A program made the position numbers and the translations under genes. Source: JAWKWH01 sp963669285 (GTDB lineage: Bacteria; Pseudomonadota; Alphaproteobacteria; Rhizobiales; Rhizobiaceae). Taken from it: a stretch of DNA of 64,000 nucleotides. The stretch spans positions 124,001 through 188,000 of the forward strand of contig CAXXSI010000030.1 in NCBI GenBank assembly GCA_963669285.2, written 5' to 3'. Position 1 is the first letter of the stretch, and each line of letters begins with the position of its first letter. Below the pieces are notes generated by a model that searched no databases, was not told the origin of the DNA, and saw only the letters and a program-made list of their open reading frames with translations. Positions 8,661 through 17,675 of the stretch are shown here, piece after piece.

Positions 8661-9428
8661 ATGTTCATACCGCTTCACGACGCCAACAATCTTGAGCACA
8701 TCAAGCGCCAGTATGTGACGCTAGCACTGATCGTGTTGAACGTTGCGGTATTTGTCGTAACCGGACTGGGTGGCCAGTCCCACCTGCAGGCCAGTGCTTA
8801 CGGTTTGGGCTACACACCGGTTGTTCTGTACGATGGACAGCCGACACCGCCTTTCGTGTATGTGCCGGAGCTGCTGACTTATGTCACATACTCTTTTTTG
8901 CATGGCGATATCTGGCATCTGGCCGGCAATATGCTGTTCCTCTGGGTGTTCGGTGACAATGTCGAGGATGCGTTGGGGCATTTTCGCTTTTTGATTTTCT
9001 ATCTGGTCTGTGCTGTCGCCGGCGCTTGGTTTCACGGTTTTGTCCAACCGGGGTCGAACATCCCGCTGATCGGAGCTTCCGGTTCGGTGGCCGGAATTGT
9101 TGCGGCTTACCTGATACTGCACCCGAAGGTGAAAGTGTGGGTGCTTGTCCTGATGCGTTTGCCGCTGCGCCTTCCGGCCTTTTTCCCGCTGCTGTTCTGG
9201 GTCGGTTTTCAGGTCGTCATGTTTCTGTTGTCGGATGGTGACCTCGTGTCATGGCCGGCGCATCTGGGCGGCATTGTTGCCGGGGCGGTGATGGTCCTGT
9301 TTCTGCGCAGACGCGGTGTCCCGCTATTCGACCGTCAAATCGTCACCCCCGAGGCGGTTGCGGTCGCAGCCGAGAAACCCGAGATCAAAACGCCGGATCG
9401 CCCAGCAATGAAATGGGGTCGGCAGTAA
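8661..9428 (+). CDS. Rhomboid family intramembrane serine protease
   Basis: A 255-residue polytopic membrane protease. The catalytic serine is Ser140 in GASGSVAG and the paired histidine is His201 in WPAHLGG, each inside a hydrophobic segment; HGDIWHLAGNMLFLWVFG near residues 81-98 carries the conserved HxxxN. Six transmembrane helices with a soluble C-terminal tail are predicted. Substrates are unknown. The start ATG is preceded by a GGAGGGGG-type ribosome binding site. The gene is followed by a 518-bp gap holding an inverted-repeat element. Confidence 0.95.
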   Translation: MFIPLHDANNLEHIKRQYVTLALIVLNVAVFVVTGLGGQSHLQASAYGLGYTPVVLYDGQPTPPFVYVPELLTYVTYSFLHGDIWHLAGNMLFLWVFGDNVEDALGHFRFLIFYLVCAVAGAWFHGFVQPGSNIPLIGASGSVAGIVAAYLILHPKVKVWVLVLMRLPLRLPAFFPLLFWVGFQVVMFLLSDGDLVSWPAHLGGIVAGAVMVLFLRRRGVPLFDRQIVTPEAVAVAAEKPEIKTPDRPAMKWGRQ

Positions 9429-9646
9429 TTCCACTCCGATTGCCAGCGGGACGATTTGTCCGTCGATTACATATTGACGCCAACACGCGGCTTAAATAGG
9501 TTCCGCGCGACTTCCACCTGAGCCTGAAACGGGTTTGCCAAATTTTACCCGGCGAGGGTTCCAAACAATCCAAAAACGGTCGATTTGTGGCATCCGATGT
9601 CGGCATTTGGAAAGTTCGCTCCGGGGCTTGGAAGGTAGGTAGCACC

Positions 9647-9915
9647 TAGGGCGTGTCATCAATTAGGATTTGGAACACGGTATGAGGCGAAATTGATCGG
9701 ATTTAGGAACAAAACCGCAGGAAGGGAGATCCTTTTCAAGGTTTTGCGACGCCAATATGGGCAAATTCGCCCATATCCTGCAGGGACGCGGCGGATTTAT
9801 GCCCTGAAGGCGTCGAAACCCCCTTGTGGTGATTACACCACGGCAGGTCTTTCTCCTGTTCAGGGCGAAAATCCGTCTCGCGCCGTGTCCGAAACCTAAT
9901 TGATGACACGCCCTA
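9647..9915. mobile_element. MITE-like inverted-repeat element upstream of etfB
   Basis: Inverted repeats begin GGGCGTGTCATCAATTAGG at 9649 and end as its complement at 9913: 19 bp are identical, then about 12 more match imperfectly. TA flanks both sides (9647-9648 and 9914-9915), as a 2-bp target duplication would. The 265-bp interior has no transposase; its only frame, 9693-9899, runs into the right repeat and is not credible. The element lies 31 bp before the etfB start codon. The rest of the gap, 9429-9646, holds nothing I recognise apart from a possible TTGACG box at 9474. Confidence 0.72.
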
Positions 9916-9946
9916 ATTCAGGGTCACGTTCAGAAAGGATGAACGC

Positions 9947-10696
9947 ATGAAAGTCCTCGTTCCGGTAAAACGGGTCGTCGATTACAACGTCAAGATCCGC
10001 GTCAAGAGCGATGGATCGGGCGTCGAATTGGCCAATGTGAAAATGTCGATGAATCCGTTCGACGAAATCGCGGTCGAAGAAGCAATCCGCATGAAGGAAG
10101 CCGGCACGGTGACCGAGATTGTTGCGATTTCGGTGGGACCGCAACAGGCTCAGGAAACCATTCGCACCGCACTGGCGATGGGAGCGGATCGCGGCATCCT
10201 GGTCAAGGTCGATGATCTGACGGAACCGCTGACGGTCGCCAAGATCCTCAAGGGCATCGTCGACGAAGAACAGCCGGGTCTTGTCATTCTCGGCAAGCAG
10301 GCAATCGATGACGACGCCAACCAGACAGGCCAGATGCTGGCCGCGCTGCTCGGCTGGAGCCAGGGCACATTTGCTTCGGAAATCGAGATCAATGGCGACA
10401 AGGCGAAGGTGACCCGCGAGGTTGATGGCGGTCTGCAGACGATCGAGATTTCCATGCCCGCCATCGTCACGACCGATCTTCGCCTCAACGAGCCGCGCTA
10501 CGCTTCGCTGCCCAATATCATGAAGGCGAAAAAGAAACCGCTCGATGAGAAGTCGGCCGCCGATTACGGCGTCGACACCGCTCCGCGTCTCAAGGTTCTC
10601 AAGACCGTCGAGCCGGAGGGCCGCAAGGCCGGCGTCAAGGTCGAATCGGTTGCCGAGCTGGTCGACAAGCTGAAAAACGAAGCCGGCGTGTTGTAG
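9947..10696 (+). CDS. etfB: Electron transfer flavoprotein subunit beta
   Basis: The 249-residue beta subunit of the EtfAB heterodimer, which carries electrons from acyl-CoA dehydrogenases to ETF-ubiquinone oxidoreductase. It opens MKVLVPVKRVVDYNVKIRVK, and NPFDEIAVEEAIRMKEAG near residues 38-55 is the signature; LGKQAIDDDANQTGQMLAALLGW near residue 119 is the AMP-binding region of the beta subunit. The alpha subunit follows 16 bp downstream, so the two form an operon. The 5' region is occupied by an inverted-repeat element, so the promoter must lie within or beyond it. Confidence 0.97.
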   Translation: MKVLVPVKRVVDYNVKIRVKSDGSGVELANVKMSMNPFDEIAVEEAIRMKEAGTVTEIVAISVGPQQAQETIRTALAMGADRGILVKVDDLTEPLTVAKILKGIVDEEQPGLVILGKQAIDDDANQTGQMLAALLGWSQGTFASEIEINGDKAKVTREVDGGLQTIEISMPAIVTTDLRLNEPRYASLPNIMKAKKKPLDEKSAADYGVDTAPRLKVLKTVEPEGRKAGVKVESVAELVDKLKNEAGVL

Positions 10697-10712
10697 GGGA
10701 AGGATTTTTATC

Positions 10713-11642
10713 ATGGCTATTTTGCTGATTGCAGAACACGACAACGAAACCCTTTCCGACCAGACAGCCAAGGCAATGGCGGCCGCCAGCCAGATCGGCG
10801 GCGATGTGCATGTGCTGGTTGCCGGCAGCGGCGCAAAGGGCGTTGCCGACCAGGCATCCAAGCTTGCCGGCGCCTCCAAGGTGCTGTTGGCCGATGCGAC
10901 CGAATTGGAAGAGCGGTTGGCCGAACCGATGGCGGCGCTGATTGTTTCGCTCGCCGATGGCTACGACGCGATGGTCGCACCGGCAACCACAATGGGCAAG
11001 AACGTGATGCCGCGTGTGGCAGCACTGCTTGACGTCATGCAGGTCTCCGACATCATCGCCGTAGACGGTGCGGATACGTTTCAGCGCCCGATCTATGCCG
11101 GCAATGCGATCCAGACCGTTCAGGCCACCGATGCCAAGAAGGTCATTACCGTGCGTACCGCCGGTTTCCAGGCTGTCGGCATGGATGGCTCGGCGTCGGT
11201 CGAAAACGTATCCGCCGCTGCCGATCCCGGTCTTTCCAGTTTTATCGAGAACAAGCTGTCCGAAAGCGATCGCCCGGAACTGACTTCGGCCAAGATCATC
11301 ATTTCAGGTGGCCGTGCGCTCGGTTCGTCCGAGAAGTTTCAGGAAGTCATCCTTCCCGTCGCCGACAAGCTCGGTGCGGCGGTTGGCGCCTCGCGCGCTG
11401 CGGTCGATGCGGGATATGCGCCCAACGACTGGCAGGTAGGCCAGACCGGCAAGGTTGTCGCACCGGAGCTGTACATAGCCTGCGGAATTTCCGGTGCCAT
11501 TCAGCATTTGGCCGGCATGAAGGATTCCAAGGTCATCGTCGCCATCAACAAGGACGAGGAAGCGCCGATTTTCCAGGTCGCTGACTACGGGCTGGTCGCC
11601 GATCTGTTCGACGTGCTGCCGGAGTTGGAAAAAGCGCTGTAA
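10713..11642 (+). CDS. etfA: Electron transfer flavoprotein subunit alpha
   Basis: The 309-residue alpha subunit of EtfAB, with an N-terminal nucleotide-binding-like domain and a C-terminal FAD domain. The FAD-binding signature is visible as VGQTGKVVAPELYIACGISG followed by AIQHLAGM near residues 243-270, and ISGGRALGSSEKF near residue 195 is the FAD-contact loop. It is co-transcribed with etfB and followed by a strong intrinsic terminator. Confidence 0.97.
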   Translation: MAILLIAEHDNETLSDQTAKAMAAASQIGGDVHVLVAGSGAKGVADQASKLAGASKVLLADATELEERLAEPMAALIVSLADGYDAMVAPATTMGKNVMPRVAALLDVMQVSDIIAVDGADTFQRPIYAGNAIQTVQATDAKKVITVRTAGFQAVGMDGSASVENVSAAADPGLSSFIENKLSESDRPELTSAKIIISGGRALGSSEKFQEVILPVADKLGAAVGASRAAVDAGYAPNDWQVGQTGKVVAPELYIACGISGAIQHLAGMKDSKVIVAINKDEEAPIFQVADYGLVADLFDVLPELEKAL

Positions 11643-11665
11643 GCAAACAATTCGATCCATGAATG

Positions 11666-11701
11666 GCCGGGGCAGAGCAATCTGCCCCGGCCTTTTTGTT
11701 G
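11666..11701 (+). terminator. Rho-independent terminator after etfA
   Basis: A perfect 12-bp GC-rich stem (GGCCGGGGCAGA paired with TCTGCCCCGGCC) with a four-base loop GCAA is followed by TTTTTGTT. It lies 23 bp after the etfA stop and closes the etfBA operon. Confidence 0.92.
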
Positions 11702-11855
11702 CCTGATCGCTCCCGACACGTCATTGTGGTGTCGTTCAGCCCGTAAATGCATCTGCAACGGGCCTTTTCATTCCGAAGAAACCTATCTAGTGTGCACTGC
11801 AACATAAGTTGATCAATGAACTGCCCCAGGGGCGCACGACGACTGGAAGAAGGCA

Positions 11856-12737
11856 ATGAGCGGAAAATTCAAGACGGTGGGCATCATCGGTGCCGGACAG
11901 ATGGGCAGCGGTATTGCCCACGTAGCGGCGCTCGCCGGGTACGACGTGCTGTTGCACGATGTCTCCGAGGACAACATCCAGAAGGGTATCGCCACGATCA
12001 ACGGCAACATGGCCAGGCAGGTGGGATCCGGCAAACTGGATGAATCGGTCCGCACCGACGCGGTCGCCCGAATTGCACCGGCGACGACCATGGAGGCGCT
12101 GGCGGGCTGCGATCTGGTCATCGAGGCGGCGACCGAAGACGAAACCGTCAAGCGCAAGATCTTCGCCCAGCTTTGCCCGCAGCTCAATCCCGAGGCGGTG
12201 GTCGCCTCGAATACCTCATCCATCTCGATCACGCGCCTGGCCGCACAAACCGACCGGCCGGAACGGTTCATCGGCATTCATTTCATGAATCCGGTGCCGG
12301 TGATGAAACTGGTCGAACTGGTACGCGGCATCGCCACAGAGGATGAAACCTTCGACGCGGCAAAGGAGTTCGTTGCCAATCTCGGCAAGACCGTGACGGT
12401 GGCGGAGGATTTTCCCGCCTTCATCGTCAACCGCATTTTGCTGCCGATGATCAACGAGGCGATTTATACGCTTTACGAGGGCGTCGGCTCGGTCGATGCC
12501 ATCGATACGGCGATGAAACTCGGCGCCAACCACCCGATGGGCCCGCTGCAACTGGCCGACTTCATCGGATTGGACACCTGCTTGTCGATCATGCAGGTGC
12601 TGCATGACGGCCTGGCGGATTCGAAATACCGGCCCTGTCCGCTGCTGGTGAAATATGTCGAGGCCGGCTGGCTTGGCCGCAAATCGGGCCGCGGCTTCTA
12701 TGACTACCGCGGTGAGGAACCGGTCCCGACGCGGTAG
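11856..12737 (+). CDS. 3-hydroxybutyryl-CoA dehydrogenase
   Basis: A 293-residue NAD-dependent 3-hydroxyacyl-CoA dehydrogenase. The N-terminal Rossmann fold has GAGQMGSG (residues 11-18); the catalytic His-Glu pair sits in FIGIHFMNPVPVMKLVELV (near residues 138-156); and the C-terminal dimer domain ends with KSGRGFYDY. The single-domain length matches the short-chain PaaH/Hbd group, which acts in butanoate and polyhydroxybutyrate-type metabolism. Its position just after etfBA is a common alphaproteobacterial arrangement, although the etfA terminator separates transcription. Confidence 0.95.
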   Translation: MSGKFKTVGIIGAGQMGSGIAHVAALAGYDVLLHDVSEDNIQKGIATINGNMARQVGSGKLDESVRTDAVARIAPATTMEALAGCDLVIEAATEDETVKRKIFAQLCPQLNPEAVVASNTSSISITRLAAQTDRPERFIGIHFMNPVPVMKLVELVRGIATEDETFDAAKEFVANLGKTVTVAEDFPAFIVNRILLPMINEAIYTLYEGVGSVDAIDTAMKLGANHPMGPLQLADFIGLDTCLSIMQVLHDGLADSKYRPCPLLVKYVEAGWLGRKSGRGFYDYRGEEPVPTR

Positions 12738-12773
12738 GTGAGGAATATTTAGTAGACCAACCAACCAGGTTGT

Positions 12774-13763
12774 TCAGTCAAACTGATTTGGCAAGAATTC
12801 TTCGATCACTCTTTGTAGCCTCTCGTCTCGATCTTCCGCTGCCGGGTCGGGAACGATCATGAAAATTTCACCAAGATCTTTAGGTGGCGGTGTCACATCG
12901 CGTATTTTGGGAGTTTCACTTCTTAGTCGCTTAATTTCATCTTCAATAGCTATTTGCTTTTTCGCTTCGTTTCTAACTGCACTCCTGAATGCAGCGGCCA
13001 GAGCATCCTTGTCACTACGAGTTACATCCATCTCGATAAAAACCTTATCTTCGTAGCTGAGAGATGGTCCGATTGTACCGGTGTAGGGTTGAAGTGAGAA
13101 GGTAAACTTGGGATCAATTGATGCAGCGAAAACTGCCGTATTTCTATATTTAAGGTTTGTAAGGAGCTGTCCCGTATTAAAGTTCAATATCGATTGATCT
13201 TCATTAAATTTGTCGATATATGACTTAAAAAAATCGCGAATTCTAAGCGGAGATATATTTAAGTTGTATTCAGATTTTTTGCAAAATTTTATTGCATTTG
13301 CGATTTTGTAATAGTTGCCTTTTTTTACTATTTCTCCTTTTGAGTTTATTTGATCTTGCGTAATGGTATCTGGAAGAAAAACAATGACACTGGAAACGAC
13401 TTCATGTGATCTGTTGAGTGATGGGCCGATACTTGCGCCGGGCACAGTTACCCAGCGCTTTGAAACATCCTTGCCGCCCCAACCAAAACTTAAGCCTCCT
13501 CCATGTGTCTTAGTTTGAGTCACCCGAATTGCGACTTTCCATCGCTTTCCATACCCTTTCTCTTGTACGCTTTCCTGATATTTCTTGTTGCGCTCATACT
13601 GCCATGCGTCGATTGCTTCGCAGACTAGTGTCTCCATAACCATGTTGTACCGAGCAGCGCTTTCCTTATCGCCAACGCGCATCGGAAGCGCACAACTTGT
13701 CAGTAGTATCGAAGACGTCGCAATATAGCTCAGTCGCGCGCAGAAACGCCTTTGTAAAAACAC
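12774..13763 (-). CDS. Hypothetical lipoprotein, AT-rich gene
   Basis: A 329-residue protein starting at a GTG (13763) preceded at good spacing by GGTGGGAG. Residues 1-24 form a lipoprotein signal ending in the lipobox LLTSC, so the mature protein would be anchored by Cys24. The remainder is soluble with no motif I recognise; it includes SLSYEDKVFIEMDVTRSD and a charged C-terminus rich in Glu and Arg. Codon use is visibly AT-rich compared with all its neighbours, and 13764-13902 is also AT-rich, which suggests acquisition by transfer. It is convergent with the 3-hydroxybutyryl-CoA dehydrogenase gene. Confidence 0.75.
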   Translation of the reverse strand: MFLQRRFCARLSYIATSSILLTSCALPMRVGDKESAARYNMVMETLVCEAIDAWQYERNKKYQESVQEKGYGKRWKVAIRVTQTKTHGGGLSFGWGGKDVSKRWVTVPGASIGPSLNRSHEVVSSVIVFLPDTITQDQINSKGEIVKKGNYYKIANAIKFCKKSEYNLNISPLRIRDFFKSYIDKFNEDQSILNFNTGQLLTNLKYRNTAVFAASIDPKFTFSLQPYTGTIGPSLSYEDKVFIEMDVTRSDKDALAAAFRSAVRNEAKKQIAIEDEIKRLRSETPKIRDVTPPPKDLGEIFMIVPDPAAEDRDERLQRVIEEFLPNQFD

Positions 13764-13902
13764 AGTATAGATCTCCCACCCATATTGCGAATACTATGCA
13801 CTACTAAATTGTAATTGCAAAAAGAAGCGCTACATATGGTTGTGGATAACCGGAATCTGTGTTGAAGTTCAGTTGGTCACGGAAATTGGCTGATGGTCTG
13901 AA

Positions 13903-14556
13903 TTAATTTCCCAAAGCCGTCCTGATCAGCCGCTTGGCGTCCTCGCTGGCCCATTCGGCCGGTCCGTTCATGTTGGCCAGCAGGCAGCCTTCATCATCGA
14001 CCAGCAGCGTTACCGGCAGGCCGAGCGCCAGCGCCCGCGTCTTCAGATCATTGAACACACCGAGCGTATCATCCCGGTAAAAGGCCAGGTGCTCGATGCC
14101 GATTTCGTCGAGAAAGCCTTTCGGCTTGTCGTCGGGACCTTTTTCGACATTGATCGCGACGACTTCGAACTTGTCGCTTCCCATGTCCGATTGCAGCGCA
14201 TCGAACGCCGGCATTTCCGCCCGGCAGGGTGCGCACCACGTCGCCCAAAGATTAACCAGAAGCGTTTTGCCCGAGAAATCGGCCAATGTCAGCGGCTTTC
14301 CGTCCGGCCCCTTGAACGACAGATGCGTCAGCGGTTGCGGGTCTGAAGCCGACATCGCCGCCACATCCCCAGTCGCGGCCTCACCGAGTGCCTTGGCACG
14401 CTCCTGCTTGGCTGCGCAGACGCCGGCGACATCCGTATCCGTGTTGCCAGAGGGCCGGTTGCTCACGTATACGGCAACCGCACCGGCGGCGAGCCCGGCC
14501 AAAACCGCAAGAGCGATGATCTTCGAAGCGGATCTGGGTTTGGCGTTGTCGGTCAT
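13903..14556 (-). CDS. tlpA: TlpA-family thiol:disulfide interchange protein
   Basis: A 217-residue membrane-anchored, periplasmic thioredoxin-fold protein. A single N-terminal membrane helix lies at residues 12-31 and the active site WCAPC at 107-111; the cis-proline region is GLPVTLLVDDEG near residue 185. TlpA reduces periplasmic targets such as the CuA-site proteins of cytochrome oxidase. Start 14556 (MTDNAKPRSASK) was chosen because longer starts run into the divergent argH gene. Divergence from argH with a short shared promoter region is standard in Rhizobiales. Confidence 0.93.
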   Translation of the reverse strand: MTDNAKPRSASKIIALAVLAGLAAGAVAVYVSNRPSGNTDTDVAGVCAAKQERAKALGEAATGDVAAMSASDPQPLTHLSFKGPDGKPLTLADFSGKTLLVNLWATWCAPCRAEMPAFDALQSDMGSDKFEVVAINVEKGPDDKPKGFLDEIGIEHLAFYRDDTLGVFNDLKTRALALGLPVTLLVDDEGCLLANMNGPAEWASEDAKRLIRTALGN

Positions 14557-14595
14557 GTCATTCCTCAAATGGTCGATTGCGGCCCGGTAAACAAG

Positions 14596-15996
14596 ATGAG
14601 CGACAAAAAGACCAGCAACCAGATGTGGGGCGGACGGTTTGCGTCCGGTCCCGCCGCGATCATGGAAGCGATCAATGCCTCTATCGGGTTCGACAGGAAG
14701 CTGTGGCGCCAGGATATAGCAGGCTCGATCGCCCATGCCGAAATGCTGGCGGAAACTGGCATAATTTCGACATCTGACCACGAAAAGATTGCTCACGGGC
14801 TCAACACAATCGCGTCAGAAATCGAGGCGGGGACGTTTGAGTTTTCCTCAAAGCTGGAAGACATCCACATGAACATCGAGGCGCGGCTGGCCGAGCTGGT
14901 CGGCCCGGCGGCCGGCAGGCTGCACACGGCCCGCTCGCGCAACGATCAGGTGGCGCTCGATTTCAGGCTTTGGGTCAAGCAGGAACTGCAAAATACCGCG
15001 GCAGCTCTAAAGTCGCTGATAGAAACTTTGCTGACCCGCGCTGAGGAACATGCGGCATCGATCATGCCCGGATTTACCCATCTGCAAACGGCGCAACCGG
15101 TCACTTTCGGTCACCATTTGATGGCCTATGTGGAGATGTTTGGCCGCGATCTTGGCCGCGTCCACGCCGCGATCGAGCGTCTCGACGAATGCCCGCTGGG
15201 TGCCGCAGCACTTGCCGGAACAGGATTTCCGATCGATCGGCATAAAACATCGACGGCATTGGGATTTCGCGAGCCGACGCGGAACTCGATCGATACCGTG
15301 TCCGATCGCGATTACGCGCTGGAATTTCTGTCCCTCGCCGCAATTTGCGCCACCCATCTCTCCCGCATGGCGGAGGAGATCGTCATCTGGTCGACGCCGC
15401 AGTTCGGCTTCGTCAAACTGTCGGATTCCTTTTCGACCGGCTCTTCGATCATGCCGCAGAAGAAAAACCCTGATGCTGCAGAACTGATTCGGGCCAAGAC
15501 CGGCCGCATCAACGGGCATTTGAGCGCGCTTCTGACAGTCATGAAAGGTCTGCCGCTCGCCTATTCAAAGGATATGCAGGAAGACAAGGAAGCCGTTTTC
15601 GACGCCGCTGAAACGCTGGATTTGATGATTGCCGCCATGACCGGAATGGTCGGTGATATGACCGTCGATACCAAAGCGATGAAAAAGGCGGCCGGATCCG
15701 GTTACTCCACGGCGACCGATCTTGCCGACTGGCTGGTGCGCGAGCTTGGTTTGCCGTTTCGCGAAGCACACCATGTTACCGGGCGCGCCGTGGCGCTGGC
15801 CGAGGAGAAAAGGTGCGGATTGGACAAGCTGCCGCTGCAGGACCTTCAGTCAATTAACAATGGCATCACACAGGATGTGTTCTCGGTGCTGACGGTGGCC
15901 AACTCGGTCAAAAGCAGAGCCAGTTACGGCGGCACCGCGCCTGCCGAAGTCAGAAAGCAGATTCGCGCATGGCGCAGCCGATTGAAGAAGCTGTGA
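14596..15996 (+). CDS. argH: Argininosuccinate lyase
   Basis: This 466-residue cytoplasmic enzyme splits argininosuccinate to arginine and fumarate, the last step of arginine synthesis. The fumarase/aspartase superfamily signature GSSIMPQKKNPDAAE is near residue 282, and the N-terminal MWGGRFASGPA is typical of ArgH. ATG at 14596 is preferred to the in-frame ATG at 14569, which would add nine unconserved residues and overlap the tlpA leader. An LptM gene and lysA follow on the same strand. Confidence 0.96.
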   Translation: MSDKKTSNQMWGGRFASGPAAIMEAINASIGFDRKLWRQDIAGSIAHAEMLAETGIISTSDHEKIAHGLNTIASEIEAGTFEFSSKLEDIHMNIEARLAELVGPAAGRLHTARSRNDQVALDFRLWVKQELQNTAAALKSLIETLLTRAEEHAASIMPGFTHLQTAQPVTFGHHLMAYVEMFGRDLGRVHAAIERLDECPLGAAALAGTGFPIDRHKTSTALGFREPTRNSIDTVSDRDYALEFLSLAAICATHLSRMAEEIVIWSTPQFGFVKLSDSFSTGSSIMPQKKNPDAAELIRAKTGRINGHLSALLTVMKGLPLAYSKDMQEDKEAVFDAAETLDLMIAAMTGMVGDMTVDTKAMKKAAGSGYSTATDLADWLVRELGLPFREAHHVTGRAVALAEEKRCGLDKLPLQDLQSINNGITQDVFSVLTVANSVKSRASYGGTAPAEVRKQIRAWRSRLKKL

Positions 15997-16072
15997 GATG
16001 CGGGGTGCATTGCTGCGTGTTTTTGGCTATGGATAGGCGGCAGAGACGACCGAAACCGATGGACCAAAGACT

Positions 16073-16267
16073 ATGAGCGCGAGATTTGGATTTTTACTTC
16101 TGATACTTGCCGCTTTCTCCGTGGCGGCGACCGGCTGTGGCCGCCGTGGCGCGCTCGACACCCCGTCTCAGGCCGCTGCCGAGGCGCGCGGCGAAAAACC
16201 CTCCGACGATGCCAAAGAGCCCGAGGAAGAAGATAAACCATTCATTCTTGATGGTTTGATCGAGTAG
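16073..16267 (+). CDS. lptM: LptM-like small lipoprotein (LPS translocon maturation)
   Basis: A 64-residue lipoprotein: signal segment FGFLLLILAAFSVAATGC with a lipobox ending at Cys22, followed by GRRGALDTP, the hallmark of LptM (formerly YifL). LptM assists maturation of the LptDE lipopolysaccharide translocon in the outer membrane. The C-terminal tail is acidic (AKEPEEEDKPFILDGLIE). The argH-lptM-lysA order is conserved in alphaproteobacteria; the gap to lysA is 10 bp, so the two are probably co-transcribed. Confidence 0.88.
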   Translation: MSARFGFLLLILAAFSVAATGCGRRGALDTPSQAAAEARGEKPSDDAKEPEEEDKPFILDGLIE

Positions 16268-16277
16268 TCTTCCCGCC

Positions 16278-17543
16278 ATGAACCATTTCGACTACCGCGA
16301 AGGCGTCCTTCACGCCGAAGATGTTCCGCTGCCGCAAATCGCCGAGGCAGTCGGCACCCCGTTCTATTGCTATTCCACCGCAACGCTCACCCGGCACTAC
16401 AACGTTTTTGCCGAAGCCTTTAGCAGCCTCGACGCGCTGATTTGTTATGCGATGAAAGCCAATTCCAATCAGGCGGTCATCAAGACGCTGGCCAATCTCG
16501 GCGCCGGCGCCGATGTGGTATCCGAAGGCGAATTGCGCCGGGCGCTGGCAGCCGGAGTGGCACCGGACAAGATCGTGTTCTCCGGTGTGGGCAAAACCGC
16601 AGCCGAGATGGATTTCGCGCTGGCAACCGGGATTCACTGTTTCAACGTCGAATCCGAGCCGGAATTGGAGCTTCTATCGGCCCGCGCTGCCACTTCCGGC
16701 CAACTCGCGCCGGTCTCGCTGCGAATAAACCCGGATGTTGATGCAAAAACACACAAGAAGATCTCGACCGGAAGAGCCGAAAATAAATTCGGTATCGCCT
16801 ACGACCGTGCTCGCGATGTCTATCGGCGCGCTGCAGAGCTACCCGGCCTCAAGGTGTCCGGCATCGACATGCATATCGGCAGCCAGATCACCGAACTGCA
16901 GCCGTTCGATGATGCGTTTGCCATACTTGCCGAATTGGTCGGCATTTTGCGCACCGACGGCCATGCCATCGAGCATGTCGATCTCGGCGGTGGGTTGGGG
17001 ATACCTTATCGCGACGACAATGCGCCACCACCGCTGCCGCAGGACTATGCGGAGGTGGTTCGCCGCCATGTGACCGAACTGGGCCTGAAGGTCGTTTTCG
17101 AACCCGGGCGTATGATCACCGGAAATGCCGGCATTCTGGTTTCCGCCGTCATTTATCTCAAGGATGGCGAAGCCAGGAATTTCCTCATTGTCGACGCGGC
17201 GATGAACGACCTCATCCGCCCGACCCTCTATGAGGCTTTTCATGAAATCAGGCCGGTCCGCCAAAAAGCCGCCACCGAACCGCGGCTGATTGCCGATGTC
17301 GTCGGCCCGGTCTGCGAAACCGGCGATTATCTGGCGCTTGATCGCGACCTTCCACGGTTGGAATCAGGTGATCTCATCGCATTAGGCTCGGCCGGCGCCT
17401 ATGGAGCGGTGCAGTCAGGCACATACAACAGCCGCCTGCTGGTGCCTGAAGTGCTTGTCAACGGGAATGACTACCATATCGTGCGTCCGCGCACCGGTTA
17501 CGATGAACTCATTGCACTCGATTCTCTGCCTGATTGGCTGTGA
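16278..17543 (+). CDS. lysA: Diaminopimelate decarboxylase
   Basis: A 421-residue PLP enzyme that converts meso-diaminopimelate to lysine. The PLP lysine is Lys60 in CYAMKANSN. HIGSQI near residue 200 is the alanine-racemase-fold phosphate/active-site segment, GGGLGIPY near residue 236 binds phosphate, and GPVCETGDYLA near residue 347 holds the cysteine contributed across the dimer. Length and order of motifs are normal. It follows lptM by 10 bp. Confidence 0.97.
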   Translation: MNHFDYREGVLHAEDVPLPQIAEAVGTPFYCYSTATLTRHYNVFAEAFSSLDALICYAMKANSNQAVIKTLANLGAGADVVSEGELRRALAAGVAPDKIVFSGVGKTAAEMDFALATGIHCFNVESEPELELLSARAATSGQLAPVSLRINPDVDAKTHKKISTGRAENKFGIAYDRARDVYRRAAELPGLKVSGIDMHIGSQITELQPFDDAFAILAELVGILRTDGHAIEHVDLGGGLGIPYRDDNAPPPLPQDYAEVVRRHVTELGLKVVFEPGRMITGNAGILVSAVIYLKDGEARNFLIVDAAMNDLIRPTLYEAFHEIRPVRQKAATEPRLIADVVGPVCETGDYLALDRDLPRLESGDLIALGSAGAYGAVQSGTYNSRLLVPEVLVNGNDYHIVRPRTGYDELIALDSLPDWL

Positions 17544-17675
17544 CAGGCGACAATATCCGGTTTACCCCGTCATCACGATTTCGCGAAATCGCCTCGCCTT
17601 CGCCGCGTTTGGTGCTATTCTGTCATGATATAAGCGAAGCTTGATGACCGAGCGAATCGAGGCGATCCGTCGAGG

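Noticed and set aside
9896..10879. 327-codon open frame on the minus strand
   Set aside because: It is antisense to etfB and etfA, both of which have unmistakable family motifs.
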